A stretch of DNA of 64,000 nucleotides from Beutenbergia cavernae DSM 12333 (GTDB lineage: Bacteria; Actinomycetota; Actinomycetes; Actinomycetales; Beutenbergiaceae). Shown piece after piece: positions 21,366-31,218 of this stretch (the first letter of the stretch is position 1; every line of letters begins with the position of its first letter). Below the pieces are notes generated by a model that saw only the letters and a program-made list of their open reading frames with translations, ran no database searches and was not told where the DNA came from. The DNA lies in the NCBI RefSeq assembly GCF_000023105.1, contig NC_012669.1:2481025-2545024 (forward strand). The letters are read 5' to 3'. Position numbers and translations under genes: made by a program.

Positions 21366-22178
21366 CTAGTGCCGCACCGCGCGCAGAGCGGGATGCGCAC
21401 CGGCCGCGACGAGGTCGGCGACGGCGCCGCGCGGGTTGCCCTGCGTGACGAGCGACTCGCCGACGAGCACGGCGTCGGCTCCGGCGCGGGCGTACTCGAG
21501 CACGTCGTGCGGGCCACGGACCCCCGACTCGGCGACCTTGACGACGCCGTCGGGCACGACGCCCACGACCTCGGCGAACGTCGCGCGGTCCACCTCGAGC
21601 GTGTGCAGGTTGCGCGCATTGATGCCGAGCACGCGCGCGCCGGCGTCGATCGCCCGATGCGCCTCGCCGACGTCGTGCGCCTCGACGAGCGCCGTCATCC
21701 CGAGCGAGTGGACCCGCTCGACGAGTGACGTGAGCACCGTCTGCTCGAGCGCAGCGACGATGAGGAGCACGAGGTCGGCGCCGTGGGCGCGCGCCTCCCA
21801 CACCTGGTACGGGCTGACCACGAAGTCCTTGCGCAGCACCGGGACGTCGACGGCGGCCCGGACGGCGTCGAGGTCGGCGAGGCTGCCGCCGAACCTGCGC
21901 TGCTCCGTGAGGACGCTGACGACGCTGGCACCCCCCGCCTCGTAGTCGGCGGCCAGGCCGGCCGGGTCGGCGATGTCGGCCAGCGCACCCTTGCTCGGGC
22001 TCGACCGCTTGACCTCGGCGATCACCGCGATGGCGTCCTCACGGCGCAGGACGTCGACGGCGCTCTTCGCGCCCGCACGGGCCAGCGCCTGCTCCTTCAC
22101 GACGGCGAGCGGCGTCGCCGCCTCGCGGGTCGCGAGATCCTCGCGCACGCCGGCGACGATGTCCTCCAGGACTGTCAC
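21366..22178 (-). CDS. trpC: indole-3-glycerol phosphate synthase
   Basis: A 270-residue TIM-barrel enzyme that closes the indole ring from carboxyphenylamino-deoxyribulose phosphate. The catalytic segments [30 protein letters not shown] and GINARNLHT are intact. The start is the GTG at 22178, preceded by GGAGGGACCGGGAGCC. Further upstream in-frame starts would add an unconserved stretch. A short open frame (22175-22252) ends in a GTGA overlap with this start, and a hairpin lies just upstream, so translation may be coupled or regulated. Confidence 0.96.
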   Translation of the reverse strand: MTVLEDIVAGVREDLATREAATPLAVVKEQALARAGAKSAVDVLRREDAIAVIAEVKRSSPSKGALADIADPAGLAADYEAGGASVVSVLTEQRRFGGSLADLDAVRAAVDVPVLRKDFVVSPYQVWEARAHGADLVLLIVAALEQTVLTSLVERVHSLGMTALVEAHDVGEAHRAIDAGARVLGINARNLHTLEVDRATFAEVVGVVPDGVVKVAESGVRGPHDVLEYARAGADAVLVGESLVTQGNPRGAVADLVAAGAHPALRAVRH

Positions 22179-22252
22179 GGCTCCCGGTCCCTCCACTTGA
22201 CGACCACCACATCGTAGATGCGTCGCCCCGGTGGTCGTGACCGCCGCCACAT
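22175..22252 (-). other. possible leader ORF and hairpin upstream of trpC
   Basis: A 25-codon open frame from ATG 22252, with Trp at codons 2 and 20, ends in a TGA that overlaps the trpC start (GTGA). A 9-bp stem (22200-22208 with 22230-22238) with a smaller nested stem lies within it. No good ribosome binding site precedes the ATG and the Trp codons are not adjacent, so this is weaker than a classic trp leader peptide. It is recorded as a candidate only. Confidence 0.3.
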
Positions 22253-22290
22253 CCGGGCCGACCGTCGGGACGGGCGGGCGGGAGCGGGCC

Positions 22291-22743
22291 TCAGCCGACG
22301 GCCGCGGGGCCGAGATAGGACGCGAGGACCGGCACGTTGCGGAGCACCCAGAATGTGACGACCAGGACGGCCAGACCGACGATCGTCCGTGGCCCGGGCT
22401 GCCACGCGGCGCGTCGCCGGGCGACCCGCCACAGCCACACGAGCCAGAGCGCGATGGTGATCGGCACGAACACGACGACGAGCGGGTTCATCGCCCACGC
22501 CGCGGCGAGATCCAGGTGCACGAGGTCATGGACGGCCCGCAGGCCGCCGCAGCCCGGGCACGCGAACCCGGTGAGCGTGAGGAACGGGCAGGAGAGGTAG
22601 CTGCCCGGTTGGTGCGGGTCGTGCAGGGCGACGAGCAGCGTCGCTGCTGCCACCACGGCACCCGTCCCCAGCACCCCGCGCCAGCGCGGCCGCGGCTCCG
22701 GCGTCGACGTCGCGCCGGAGGAGAGGACGGGTGCCGTGGTCAC
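22291..22743 (-). CDS. DUF2752 family membrane protein
   Basis: A 150-residue protein with three or four membrane segments. The family signature [19 protein letters not shown] lies after the first segment; its paired cysteines are typical of DUF2752. The function is unknown. GTG 22743 starts three bases after the stop of the DUF4190 gene, so the two are co-expressed. In many actinobacteria this pair sits inside the trp cluster as here, but a role in tryptophan synthesis has not been shown. Confidence 0.88.
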   Translation of the reverse strand: MTTAPVLSSGATSTPEPRPRWRGVLGTGAVVAAATLLVALHDPHQPGSYLSCPFLTLTGFACPGCGGLRAVHDLVHLDLAAAWAMNPLVVVFVPITIALWLVWLWRVARRRAAWQPGPRTIVGLAVLVVTFWVLRNVPVLASYLGPAAVG

Positions 22744-22746
22744 CGG

Positions 22747-23274
22747 TCAGAAGATGTTGTCGAAGCCGCCGGTGCTGGCGTTGTAGATGACGCCGATGAT
22801 CCAGAGCACCATGGTCACGATCGAGACGATGAACGCCGCCTGGGCGAGCCCGCGGTTGTTCGCCTCGCCCCGGTCGGCGGCCGCCATGCCCTGACGGCCC
22901 AGCACGATGCCGACGATCGAGAGCGGCCCGCAGCACAGGCCGAGGATCCCGCAGACGAGCGCCCAGATGCCGAGGGAGTTCTTCTGCGTCCCGCCGCCGT
23001 AGCCGGCCGGGCCGCCCATGCCGCCACCGCCGTACGGGGGAACGCCGCCACCGCCGGAGTAGGGCGGGACGCCGCCGCCGCTGCCGCCGTAGGGCGGCAC
23101 GCCACCACCGGGCGGCGGTGCGCTCGGCGGCTGGGCGGGCGGGTTCGCACCGTAGGGCGGAGGGGCGCTCGGCGGCTGGGCCGGAGGGTTCGCGCCGTAC
23201 GGCGGAACCCCGCCCTGCGAACCACCGGACGTCGGGTCGTTGGGTCCGGGAGGCGGGGGTGGCGTGTACGACAT
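22747..23274 (-). CDS. DUF4190-type membrane protein with Pro/Gly-rich N-terminus
   Basis: A 175-residue protein. The first ~95 residues are low-complexity Pro/Gly/Tyr repeats (PPYG, NPPAQPPSAPP). The C-terminal ~75 residues hold two membrane helices around a GRQGMAAADRGE loop, the DUF4190 layout. AGGAG precedes the ATG at 23274. Proteins of this kind are common near trpC and DUF2752 in actinobacteria; their function is not known. The repeat region includes a tandem duplication (23121-23210). Confidence 0.85.
   Translation of the reverse strand: MSYTPPPPPGPNDPTSGGSQGGVPPYGANPPAQPPSAPPPYGANPPAQPPSAPPPGGGVPPYGGSGGGVPPYSGGGGVPPYGGGGMGGPAGYGGGTQKNSLGIWALVCGILGLCCGPLSIVGIVLGRQGMAAADRGEANNRGLAQAAFIVSIVTMVLWIIGVIYNASTGGFDNIF
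23121..23210. repeat. 45-bp tandem repeat, two copies, within the DUF4190 gene
   Basis: Two adjacent near-identical 45-bp units encode the 15-residue repeat that contains NPPAQPPSAPP. The period is a multiple of three, so copy changes would keep the frame. Confidence 0.75.
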
Positions 23275-23396
23275 CAGTACTCCTGTCGGTTCGGGTTGAC
23301 TGGCGCGGCCCGCGCGGCGGCGGCCCTGGCCGGAAACCCTATCGACTCCGGCCGCGCGGCACCCGGCGTGACCATGGGGAGGACTCCCCGCCGGCG

Positions 23397-23678
23397 TCAG
23401 CCGTCAGCGGGCTCCGCGGCCGGCGTGCGCCGCGGCTGGCCACGGCCGACCGCCTTGAGCAACGCCCCGATCAGGAGCGCGAGGACGATCACACCGCCCC
23501 CGACGTACACGAGGGTCATGGTCGGAAGGATCATGCCGACGCCGACGATCACGGCTCCGACGATGAGGAGCCAGTTCGTGGTCCAGCCGGCCACGGTCTT
23601 GCCCTCGTTGTGGTGCGCCGGCGCGGGCGGCAGGCGGTCCCCGCCGGGGCTCACGAGCCGCAGGTCGCGGTCCGTCAT
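23397..23678 (-). CDS. small membrane protein of the HGxxPAAW type
   Basis: A 93-residue protein with a short hydrophilic start, the segment HHNEGKTVAGWTTNW, which resembles the HGxxPAAW signature, and two hydrophobic helices. AGGAG before ATG 23678 decided the start; an in-frame ATG 12 codons upstream lacks a ribosome binding site. Members lie in the same position of actinobacterial trp operons, between the Trp-associated membrane protein and DUF4190. The motif is diverged here and the role is unknown. Confidence 0.75.
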   Translation of the reverse strand: MTDRDLRLVSPGGDRLPPAPAHHNEGKTVAGWTTNWLLIVGAVIVGVGMILPTMTLVYVGGGVIVLALLIGALLKAVGRGQPRRTPAAEPADG

Positions 23679-23724
23679 GTCGTCTCCTGGGTGCGCGGGG
23701 CGTCGTTCGGCCATGCCGGCGAGC

Positions 23725-24330
23725 CTATCGGTCGGCGGTCGGGTCCTCGCCCCGGCTGAGCGCGTCCCAGTCGTCCATCGCCTCTTCGCGGTCGCTCCGC
23801 GGGCGGTCGGCCTCCGGCTGCGGCGGGGTCGACGGCGCAGCCCCGGCACGCTCGTAGCGCCGGCTGCTCGTCCCCCACGACCGACGTGACGACAGCAGGG
23901 CGACGCCCAGTGCCGCCGTCGCCAGGCCGGCGACGGCGCACACCCACCCCCACGCCGTCGTCGTGACCGCGCCGGCGAGCTCCGGCACGCCCGTGAGCTC
24001 CGCCGCCGCAGACCGCAGCGCGGGCCCGGGGTCGCGCATCACCCCGACGGCGAGCACGACGACCGCGAGCCCGGCGGCGGCGAGGACGATGGCGACGACA
24101 CGGCGCAGCACGGGACCCGCGAGCGCCAGGGCGAGGGCGGAGGCGAGGGCGATGATCCCGAGCGCGGGGACCGCCGGCGCGGCGTCCGCACCGGACACGG
24201 TGACCCGGTCGTCGCCGACGAGCGACGCGACGGCCGCCGAGGCCCACGGCGTCGCGCTCGTCGCGAGCAGCACGCCGCCGGCGAGGCCCGACGCCAGCGC
24301 CGCACGGCCCCGGGACAGGACAGCGGTCAC
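23725..24330 (-). CDS. Trp-biosynthesis-associated membrane protein
   Basis: A 201-residue protein with four membrane helices and a hydrophilic Pro/Glu/Asp-rich C-terminus. An early ATSATPWA segment and the later TTTAWGWVCAVAGL helix match the family annotated as tryptophan-associated transmembrane protein. The GTG at 24330 overlaps the trpE stop (GTGA). Its conserved link with trpE suggests a role near anthranilate synthesis, but no activity is established. Confidence 0.85.
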   Translation of the reverse strand: MTAVLSRGRAALASGLAGGVLLATSATPWASAAVASLVGDDRVTVSGADAAPAVPALGIIALASALALALAGPVLRRVVAIVLAAAGLAVVVLAVGVMRDPGPALRSAAAELTGVPELAGAVTTTAWGWVCAVAGLATAALGVALLSSRRSWGTSSRRYERAGAAPSTPPQPEADRPRSDREEAMDDWDALSRGEDPTADR

Positions 24331-25889
24331 GGCGTACCCGCCGGGCGCAGCCGGGCCGCGAGCTGGACGGCGCGGATCGCCGCTGCCGCCTTGTTGCGCG
24401 ACTCCTCGTACTCGGACGTCGGCACCGAGTCCGCCACGATCCCCCCACCGGCCTGCACGCTCGCGGTCCGGCCGCGGATCAGCGCCGTCCGGATCGCGAT
24501 CGCCATGTCCATGTTGCCGTCGAAGTCGAAGTACCCGACGGTCCCCCCGTAGATCCCGCGCCGGGCGGGTTCGAGCTCGTCGATGAGCTGCACCGCGCGC
24601 GGCTTCGGCGCCCCGGACAGCGTGCCGGCGGGGAACGTGGCGGTGAGCGTCTCCAGCGCCGTCGCGTCCGGTCGCAGCTCACCGGTCACCGTCGAGCAGA
24701 TGTGCATGATGTGGCTGAACCGCCGCACGTCCATGAACTCCACCACGCGCACCGTCGCCGGGTCCGACACCTTCGCGAGGTCGTTCCTGGCGAGGTCGAC
24801 GAGCATGAGGTGCTCCGCCAGCTCCTTCGGGTCGGCGAGCAGCTCCGCCGTCAGCTCGGCGTCCTGGACGGCGTCCTTCCCCCGCGGACGCGACCCGGCG
24901 ATCGGGAAGCTCATGACCCGCCGGCCCTCGACCTTCACCAGCGTCTCCGGGCTGGATCCGACCACGGAGAACGCGCCGTCGGGCGCCTCGAGCGTCACGC
25001 AGTACATGTACGGGCTCGGGTTGAGCGTGCGCAGGACGCGGTAGACGTCGATCGGGTCCGCCGGGCAGTCCAGGTCGAACCGCTGCGACAGCACGACCTG
25101 GAACACCTCGCCGTCGCGGATCTCCCGCTTGCCCTGCTCGACGATCGCCTCGTACTCCTCCTGGGTGCTGCGGTGGTCGACCGCCGGTTCCGGCGCGTCG
25201 CCGAGCGTGAGGGGCGCGCCGGCGCGGGCAGCTGCGAGGCCGCGCTCCAGGGTGTCGAGCCTCGCGACGGCGTCGGCGTGCGCTTCGTCCACCCGGGCAT
25301 CCGTGTCGTCGAAGTTGATCGCGTTCGCGATCAGCCACACGGCGCCCTCGTGGTGGTCGACGACGATGAGGTCGCTCGCGAGGCACAGCGCCAGCTCGGG
25401 GATGCCGAGCTCGTCCGGCGACGTCGGCACGAGAGTCGGCTCCCAGTACCGGATCACGTCCCAGCCGAGCGCGCCGACGAGCCCGCCGGTGAACGGCGGC
25501 AGGCCCGGGATCGCCGTCGTGCGCAGCGCCTCGAGCGTGGCGCCGAGGACCTCGATCGGATCGCCCTCGGTCGGGACGCCCACGGGGACGTCGCCGAGCC
25601 AGACCGCGCGACCGTCACGAGCCGTGAGGGTCGCCCGGGACCTGACCCCGACGAACGAGTACCGGTCCCACGAGCCGTCTGCTGCCGCGGACTCGAGGAT
25701 GAACGTGCCGGGGCGGCCGCCGGCGAGCGCGCGGTACACGCCGACCGGCGTCAGCTCGTCGGCGAGCAGCCGCCGGACGACGGGGATCACGCGGCGCGCG
25801 GTCGCCAGGTCGCGGAACTCCCCGAGGCGCGGCCACGTCTGCCCCCAACCGACCTCCACCGCCGTCGGAGCGTCCGGAGCCGCGGTCAC
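24327..25889 (-). CDS. trpE: anthranilate synthase component I
   Basis: A 520-residue enzyme that converts chorismate to anthranilate, the first committed step to tryptophan. The chorismate-binding core includes [39 protein letters not shown] and [11 protein letters not shown]. The N-terminal [16 protein letters not shown] region resembles the tryptophan-feedback site (ESA..RYSF). GTG 25889 overlaps the hisI stop. No trpG is adjacent, so the glutaminase partner must be encoded elsewhere. No Trp-rich leader peptide is visible before hisI-trpE. Confidence 0.95.
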   Translation of the reverse strand: MTAAPDAPTAVEVGWGQTWPRLGEFRDLATARRVIPVVRRLLADELTPVGVYRALAGGRPGTFILESAAADGSWDRYSFVGVRSRATLTARDGRAVWLGDVPVGVPTEGDPIEVLGATLEALRTTAIPGLPPFTGGLVGALGWDVIRYWEPTLVPTSPDELGIPELALCLASDLIVVDHHEGAVWLIANAINFDDTDARVDEAHADAVARLDTLERGLAAARAGAPLTLGDAPEPAVDHRSTQEEYEAIVEQGKREIRDGEVFQVVLSQRFDLDCPADPIDVYRVLRTLNPSPYMYCVTLEAPDGAFSVVGSSPETLVKVEGRRVMSFPIAGSRPRGKDAVQDAELTAELLADPKELAEHLMLVDLARNDLAKVSDPATVRVVEFMDVRRFSHIMHICSTVTGELRPDATALETLTATFPAGTLSGAPKPRAVQLIDELEPARRGIYGGTVGYFDFDGNMDMAIAIRTALIRGRTASVQAGGGIVADSVPTSEYEESRNKAAAAIRAVQLAARLRPAGTP

Positions 25890-26257
25890 GGGGCGCTCCC
25901 GACGACCGCGGGCAGCGGTCCGCCGGCGTCGAAGCACGAGTGCGTGCCGGTGTGGCACGCGGGACCGACCTGCTCGACCTCGACCAGCAGCGCGTCGCCG
26001 TCGCAGTCGAGCGACACTCCCCGGACGTACTGGGCGTGACCCGAGGTGTCCCCCTTGCGCCAGTACTCACCGCGGGACCGGCTCCAGAACCAGACGCGAC
26101 CTGTGGTCAGCGTGCGGTGCAGCGCCTCGTCGTCCATCCAGCCGACCATGAGCACGTCACGCGTGGACGCCTCCTGGACGACGGCGCACACGAGGCCGTC
26201 GGCGTCGCGGCGCAGCCGCTCGCCGATCGCGGGATCGAGGTGGGACTCACGGGGCAC
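25886..26257 (-). CDS. hisI: phosphoribosyl-AMP cyclohydrolase
   Basis: A 123-residue enzyme that opens the purine ring of phosphoribosyl-AMP in histidine synthesis. The family sequence is clear: [35 protein letters not shown], then CDGD and [10 protein letters not shown], which supply the zinc cysteines. The start is GTG 26257 behind AAGGATGG. It overlaps trpE. Its usual companion hisF lies 7.8 kb away on the same strand, with unrelated genes in between. Confidence 0.95.
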   Translation of the reverse strand: MPRESHLDPAIGERLRRDADGLVCAVVQEASTRDVLMVGWMDDEALHRTLTTGRVWFWSRSRGEYWRKGDTSGHAQYVRGVSLDCDGDALLVEVEQVGPACHTGTHSCFDAGGPLPAVVGSAP

Positions 26258-26394
26258 CGGTCCATCCTTCCATCGCCGCGACCCTGCCCGGCGTCGGAGC
26301 CGCGAGACAGGACCGCAGGGGTCAGGTCGGAGGTCCGGACTCCTTCCTCGTCCGCGCGGCCCTCCCTCGGCGACGCTGCTGCGAGGATGGCGCC

Positions 26395-27018
26395 ATGCCG
26401 ACGCCGCGCGAGACCCTCGCTGACGCCCTGCTCGCTGCCGGACCCGACGCGCCCACGCTGTGCGAGGGCTGGCGCACGCGGCACCTTGCCGCGCACATCG
26501 TGCTGCGGGAACGGCGGCCCTGGACGATGGCCGGGGCGAGCGGAGGCCCGCTCGCGGACTGGACGGAGCGGCAGGTGCAGACGACCGGCGACGACGCTGC
26601 GCTGCCCGACGCGTACGCCGAGCTGGTCGGGCGGGTGGCCGCCGGGCCGGGCGCGATCCTGACCCGGCTGACGGACGGCGGGAACGTCCTGGAGTTCCTC
26701 GTGCACGCCGAGGACGTGCTGCGCGGGGAGCGCGTACCCGATGCGCCGCGCCTCCTCGACGACGAGCTCGAGTCACGCCTGTTCCGGTCCGTCAGCCGGT
26801 TCGGCCGCTTCACGTACCGACGGCGCGGGGTCGGCGTCATCATGCGAGTCCCCGACGGCCCCCGAGCGGTGGTGGTGCGCGGCGCCGAGAGCGTCGTGCT
26901 GACCGGGACGCCCGTCGAGCTCGCGCTGCACGCCACCGGCCGCGAACGCGCCGCCCTCGTCGACGTCGACGGACCCGCCGACGCCGTCGCCCGCTTCACC
27001 TCGCCCGCTGACGCCTGA
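26395..27018 (+). CDS. TIGR03085-type, DinB-like putative metal-binding protein
   Basis: A 207-residue protein of the mycothiol-dependent maleylpyruvate isomerase-like (DinB) superfamily. The N-terminal half has the typical opening with [21 protein letters not shown], whose His is a likely metal ligand, and [15 protein letters not shown] with a second candidate His. Function of this subfamily is not established. The gene is divergent from hisI and converges on the ABC exporter genes. A related fold is encoded at 54634-55416. Confidence 0.85.
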   Translation: MPTPRETLADALLAAGPDAPTLCEGWRTRHLAAHIVLRERRPWTMAGASGGPLADWTERQVQTTGDDAALPDAYAELVGRVAAGPGAILTRLTDGGNVLEFLVHAEDVLRGERVPDAPRLLDDELESRLFRSVSRFGRFTYRRRGVGVIMRVPDGPRAVVVRGAESVVLTGTPVELALHATGRERAALVDVDGPADAVARFTSPADA

Positions 27019-27047
27019 CGCCCTACGTACGTGCTCGGTGGGTGCGC

Positions 27048-28829
27048 TCAGGACGCGCTCTGCGCGACCCAGGAGGCGAACATCCGGGAGTAGACGCCGT
27101 CGGCGGCCAGCAGCTCGGCGTGCGGGCCCACACCGACGATGCGCCCGCCGTCGACGACCACCACGAGGTCGGCAGCCTGCGCCGTCGAGAGCCGGTGCGC
27201 GATCGTCACGGAGGTCCGCTGCCGCGTGAGCTCGGCGAACGCGCGGCTGATCCGCAGCTCCGTGGCCGGGTCGACGGCGGAGGTCGCCTCGTCGAGGACC
27301 AGCAGGTCGGCACCGGCGAGGTGGGCGCGTGCCAGCGCGACGAGCTGCCGTTCCCCGGCCGAGAGGGACTCCCCCCGCTGGCCCGCCGGGGTGTCGAGCC
27401 CCGCGTCGAACGCCGCGACCCAGTCGACCAGACCCAGGTCGACGACCGCCTGCTCGACCTCGGCGCGCGAGTGCGGCACCCGCCCGTAGGCGATGTTGTC
27501 GGCGAGCGTCGCGTCGAACAGGAACCCCTCCTGCGGGACGACGACGACGCGCGTCCGCAGGTCGGCCGGCGCGATCTCCCGCACGTCGACGCCGCCGAGC
27601 CGCACGGCCCCGGCGTCGGGGTCGGCGAGGCGCGCGACGAGCCGCGCGATCGTCGTCTTGCCGGATCCGGTGCGCCCGACGACGGCGACCCGCGCCCCCG
27701 CGGGCAGGCGCAGGTCGACGTCGTGGAGCACCCGCGGACCGCCGGGGTAGGAGAACGAGACGCCGTCGAGCTGCACGTCGAGGGCGCGCCGCTGTCCGAG
27801 ATCGACCGGGTCGGCCGGTGGGGCCACCTCGATCGGCGTCTCGACGAGGGAGAGCACCCGGCGCCAGCCGGCGACGGCGTTCTGCAGCTCGTTGAGCACC
27901 TCCGTCGCGCTCTGCACGGGTCCGGTGAACAGCTGGACGAGGAACAGGAAGGCGAGCAGGGTGCCGACCGTGATCTCGCCGGCGATCCCGAGGAACGTGC
28001 CGGCGACGACGACGGCGGCCAGCGCGACGCCGGAGCTCAGCACCCCGGCGGAGAACGCGACCGAGGCCAGCGTCTGCGCCCGCACGGCGGCGTCGCGGTG
28101 GTCGCGGACGGCGCCCTCGATGCGCGAGCCGGTCCGCGCGCCGGCGCCGTAGGCGCGGATCGTGTGCGCTCCGACGACCGCCTCGGACACGCTCGCGAGC
28201 ATGCTCCCGACCTTGTGCCGCACGAGCGCGTACGCCACGTTCAGCGCGCGCTGAGCACGCGGCGCCAGGATGAGCATCGGGACGAACGTCACCCAGACGA
28301 CGAGCGTCAGCTGCCACGAGTAGATCGCCATGGCGACGGTCGCCGCCGCGATCTGCAGCGTCGACAGGACGAGCATCAGCCCGCCCCACTGCACGAACAT
28401 CGAGATCGTGTCGACGTCGCTCGTCACGCGTGACACGAGCGAGCCGCGCCGCTCCGTGTGCTGGGTGAGGACGGCGAGGTCGTGCACGTGCCGGAACGCG
28501 CCCACCCGCAGCTGCGCCAGCCCAGCCTCGGTGGCGCTGAACAGCCGGACGTTGACCCAGGCGCTGCACGCGGTGGCCACGAGCAGCACGCCGAGGGCGG
28601 CCGCGGCGATGGTCGTGACGACCTCGACGTCGACGCCGCCCGGCGCGAGGATCCCGCGGTCGGTGGCCTGCTGGACGGCGACCGGGACGACGAGCCGCCC
28701 GGCGGTCGCGACGAGGGCGAGCACGAACGTCACGCCGAGCCCGCGCCGCATCGCCGGGGACATCGCGAGCCCCCGGCGCACCGTCGCGAAGACGCCGAGG
28801 TCGGACGCCGGGGCGATCGAGGCGCTCAT
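27048..28829 (-). CDS. ABC exporter half-transporter, subunit B (canonical Walker B)
   Basis: A 593-residue half-transporter: six membrane helices (about residues 25-315), then an ATPase domain. Walker A is GRTGSGKTT, Walker B is LLVLDEATSAVDP with the catalytic Glu, and the H-loop is TIAHRLST. The signature is LSAGE rather than LSGGQ. The ATG at 28829 overlaps the stop of the preceding subunit gene (ATGA), which argues for a heterodimer. The pair is of the multidrug or lipid exporter type; the substrate cannot be told. Confidence 0.92.
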   Translation of the reverse strand: MSASIAPASDLGVFATVRRGLAMSPAMRRGLGVTFVLALVATAGRLVVPVAVQQATDRGILAPGGVDVEVVTTIAAAALGVLLVATACSAWVNVRLFSATEAGLAQLRVGAFRHVHDLAVLTQHTERRGSLVSRVTSDVDTISMFVQWGGLMLVLSTLQIAAATVAMAIYSWQLTLVVWVTFVPMLILAPRAQRALNVAYALVRHKVGSMLASVSEAVVGAHTIRAYGAGARTGSRIEGAVRDHRDAAVRAQTLASVAFSAGVLSSGVALAAVVVAGTFLGIAGEITVGTLLAFLFLVQLFTGPVQSATEVLNELQNAVAGWRRVLSLVETPIEVAPPADPVDLGQRRALDVQLDGVSFSYPGGPRVLHDVDLRLPAGARVAVVGRTGSGKTTIARLVARLADPDAGAVRLGGVDVREIAPADLRTRVVVVPQEGFLFDATLADNIAYGRVPHSRAEVEQAVVDLGLVDWVAAFDAGLDTPAGQRGESLSAGERQLVALARAHLAGADLLVLDEATSAVDPATELRISRAFAELTRQRTSVTIAHRLSTAQAADLVVVVDGGRIVGVGPHAELLAADGVYSRMFASWVAQSAS

Positions 28830-30652
28830 CGGCCGACCTCCGCGCGGTGCCGCTCGTACGCCGTCACGAGGTCGACGAAGCCCGGGTCGGTGGCTCGGAG
28901 CTCGGCTGCGGTGCCGTGGGCGACGACCCGGCCTCGCTCGAGGTGCAGCACCTCGTCGGCGAGGGCGATCGTCGCCGGTCGGTAGGCGACGACGACGACC
29001 GTCACGTCGCGGCCCGCGGACCGCAGGCCCGCCAGGATCTCGCGTTCGACGACGGGGTCGAGCGCCGACGTGGCGTCGTCCAGCAGCAGCAGCCTGGGCC
29101 GGCGCACGAGGGCGCGGGCGATGGCGATCCGTTGCCGCTGGCCGCCCGACAGGCTCGTGCCGCGCTCCCCGATCACCGTGTCGAGGCCGTCGGGCAGCGC
29201 GTCCACGATCTCGTCCGCGCGGGCGAGCCGGAGCGCCTCCCACACCCGGTCGTCGTCGCCGCCGTCGGGGTCGCCGTCGTCGAGCAGCACGTTGCCGCGC
29301 ACCGTGTCCTCGAAGACGAACGCCTCCTGCGCCACGTACGCGACCTCGTGGGTGCGCTGCAGTGCGGGGACGTCGCGCGCGTCAGTCCCGTCGAACGAGA
29401 CGGTGCCGGCGGCCGCGGGGGTCAGCTGAGCGATGACGTCCACGAGGGTCGACTTCCCGGAGCCCGTGCGGCCGACGACGGCGAGCGTGCGGCCGGCTCG
29501 CAGGGTGAGCGACACGTCGTGGAGGAGCGGGACGTCGTCCTCGCCGCCCGGCGGCGGGGGGACGCGTACCGCGACACCGTCCAGGCGGACCTCGAGGGCG
29601 GCGCGCGGGGCGTCGAGCGCCGCACCGCCGGCGCCGCTCGGCGGCTCGTCACCGCCGGGCGCGTCGAGGACCCGGGAGATGCGGTCGTGCCCCACGAGCG
29701 AGCGCGGCAGGTCGCCGAGCACGAACCCGATCGCGCGGACCGGGAACGTCATCACCGTGAGCAGGTACGCGGCCGTGACGACGTCGCCCGGCCCTGCCGC
29801 ACCGCTCGCCACCTGCGACGCACCGACGACGAGGACGGCGAGCGTCGCCGCCGACGGCAGGAAGTCGATCACGGGGTCGAAGACGGACCGGATCCGCCCG
29901 ACCCCGACGTTCGCGGCACGCAGCCGGTCGGTGACCCGCGCGAACGTCTCTTCCTCGCGGTCGGCGGTGCCGAGCGACTTCACGAGGAGCGCCGCCTCGA
30001 AGCTCTCGTGGGCGGCGTCGGCGACCCGCGCCCGCTGTTCCTGCGCGTGGGTGATCGCCGGGGACATCCACCGCCGGTACACGGCGTTCACGACGAGCAC
30101 GAGCGGCAGCACCGTGAGCCCGATGAGGCCGAGCAACGGGTCTGCGGCGAACATGGCGGCGCACGCGACGACGATCATCACGACGACGCCGAGCGCGAAC
30201 GGCAGCGGCACGAACACCATGCCGGCGGCCTCGGCGTCCGAGCTGGCGTTGGACAGGAGCTGCCCCGCGGGGTGGCGGCGGTGCCAGGACAACGGGAGGC
30301 GCAGGTACTGGCGCGTCACCGCGCGCCGGTGGCCGGCCTGGACGTCGAGCGCGGCGATCCCGGCGAACACCCGCCGGAACGCCACGGCGACGGCGGTCAC
30401 GGCGCCGATGAGCACGAGGGCGGCGCCCGCCCACCAGATGGCTGACGGCTCCACCCCGTCTCCGCCGAGCGCCGGCGCCACGACCCGGTCGGTGACCTGG
30501 CCGAGCGCCCACCCGGAGGCCACGACGCCGACGCCGTACAGAGCGGATGCACCGATCGCGACGGCGAACGCGCGGGGCTCGGCCCGCAGGCCGCGCACGA
30601 CGAGGTCCCAGGACCGCCGCGCGGGCCCACCGGTGAGAGCGTGGGGCGGCAC
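28826..30652 (-). CDS. ABC exporter half-transporter, subunit A (degenerate ATP site)
   Basis: A 608-residue half-transporter with six membrane helices and an ATPase domain. Walker A GRTGSGKST and the signature LSGGQRQR are normal. Walker B ends LLLLDDATSALD, so the catalytic Glu is Asp, and the H-loop His is replaced by Tyr in VVAYRPAT. These changes mark the catalytically impaired site found in heterodimeric exporters. The GTG start at 30652 has AAGGAG ten bases upstream. It precedes and overlaps subunit B. Confidence 0.92.
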   Translation of the reverse strand: MPPHALTGGPARRSWDLVVRGLRAEPRAFAVAIGASALYGVGVVASGWALGQVTDRVVAPALGGDGVEPSAIWWAGAALVLIGAVTAVAVAFRRVFAGIAALDVQAGHRRAVTRQYLRLPLSWHRRHPAGQLLSNASSDAEAAGMVFVPLPFALGVVVMIVVACAAMFAADPLLGLIGLTVLPLVLVVNAVYRRWMSPAITHAQEQRARVADAAHESFEAALLVKSLGTADREEETFARVTDRLRAANVGVGRIRSVFDPVIDFLPSAATLAVLVVGASQVASGAAGPGDVVTAAYLLTVMTFPVRAIGFVLGDLPRSLVGHDRISRVLDAPGGDEPPSGAGGAALDAPRAALEVRLDGVAVRVPPPPGGEDDVPLLHDVSLTLRAGRTLAVVGRTGSGKSTLVDVIAQLTPAAAGTVSFDGTDARDVPALQRTHEVAYVAQEAFVFEDTVRGNVLLDDGDPDGGDDDRVWEALRLARADEIVDALPDGLDTVIGERGTSLSGGQRQRIAIARALVRRPRLLLLDDATSALDPVVEREILAGLRSAGRDVTVVVVAYRPATIALADEVLHLERGRVVAHGTAAELRATDPGFVDLVTAYERHRAEVGR

Positions 30653-30728
30653 GGCTCCAGGACTCCTTCACGAGGGGGAAGGCCGCGAGACGGCGGCCCT
30701 GGGCATCCTCGCACATGGCCCCGTCTGG

Positions 30729-31187
30729 CTACACCTCGGACCCCACCGGGTCGACGGCGGCCGCCAGTCTCGCCGTGACGGTGATCTCCGCGACGCCGGC
30801 GAGCGCCCGAGAGACCGCGCAGCCCTCCTTCGCGGTGTCCGCGAGCTCCTGCAGCCGTGCGCCGTCGAGCCCCTCCGCCACGACAGCCGTGCTGAGGTCG
30901 ATGCGGGCGATCGTCGGCGTGCCGGACACCATGCGCAGTGCGACGTGTGCGCTCGTGGAGACCTCCTGCGGAGTGACGCCGGCGGCTTCGAGCACGTGAG
31001 TGAGCGCCATCGTGAAGCAGCCCGCGTGGGCGGTCGCGAGCAGCTCCTCGGGGTTGGTGCCGGGTCCGTCGGCGAAGCGTGAGCCGAACGAGTACGGACT
31101 CGTCCACGCACGCTCACCTACCGTGACAGTGCCGCTGCCCTCGCGCAGCGCTCCGCGCCAGCTCGCTCGTCCGATGCGTGGTGCCAT
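30729..31187 (-). CDS. OsmC/Ohr-family peroxiredoxin
   Basis: A 152-residue OsmC-fold protein. The two catalytic cysteines are Cys57 in TAHAGCFTMAL and Cys123 in AKEGCAVSRAL, and the NPEELLATAHAGC segment is typical of the OsmC subgroup. Such enzymes reduce organic hydroperoxides in the cytoplasm. It starts 31 bases after the stop of the quinone-reductase-like gene and is followed by the ABC exporter pair, suggesting a detoxification unit, though the common role is an inference. Confidence 0.92.
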   Translation of the reverse strand: MAPRIGRASWRGALREGSGTVTVGERAWTSPYSFGSRFADGPGTNPEELLATAHAGCFTMALTHVLEAAGVTPQEVSTSAHVALRMVSGTPTIARIDLSTAVVAEGLDGARLQELADTAKEGCAVSRALAGVAEITVTARLAAAVDPVGSEV

Positions 31188-31218
31188 GGTGGTGGGGTTC
31201 CTCTCCGTCTCGGCGCGC

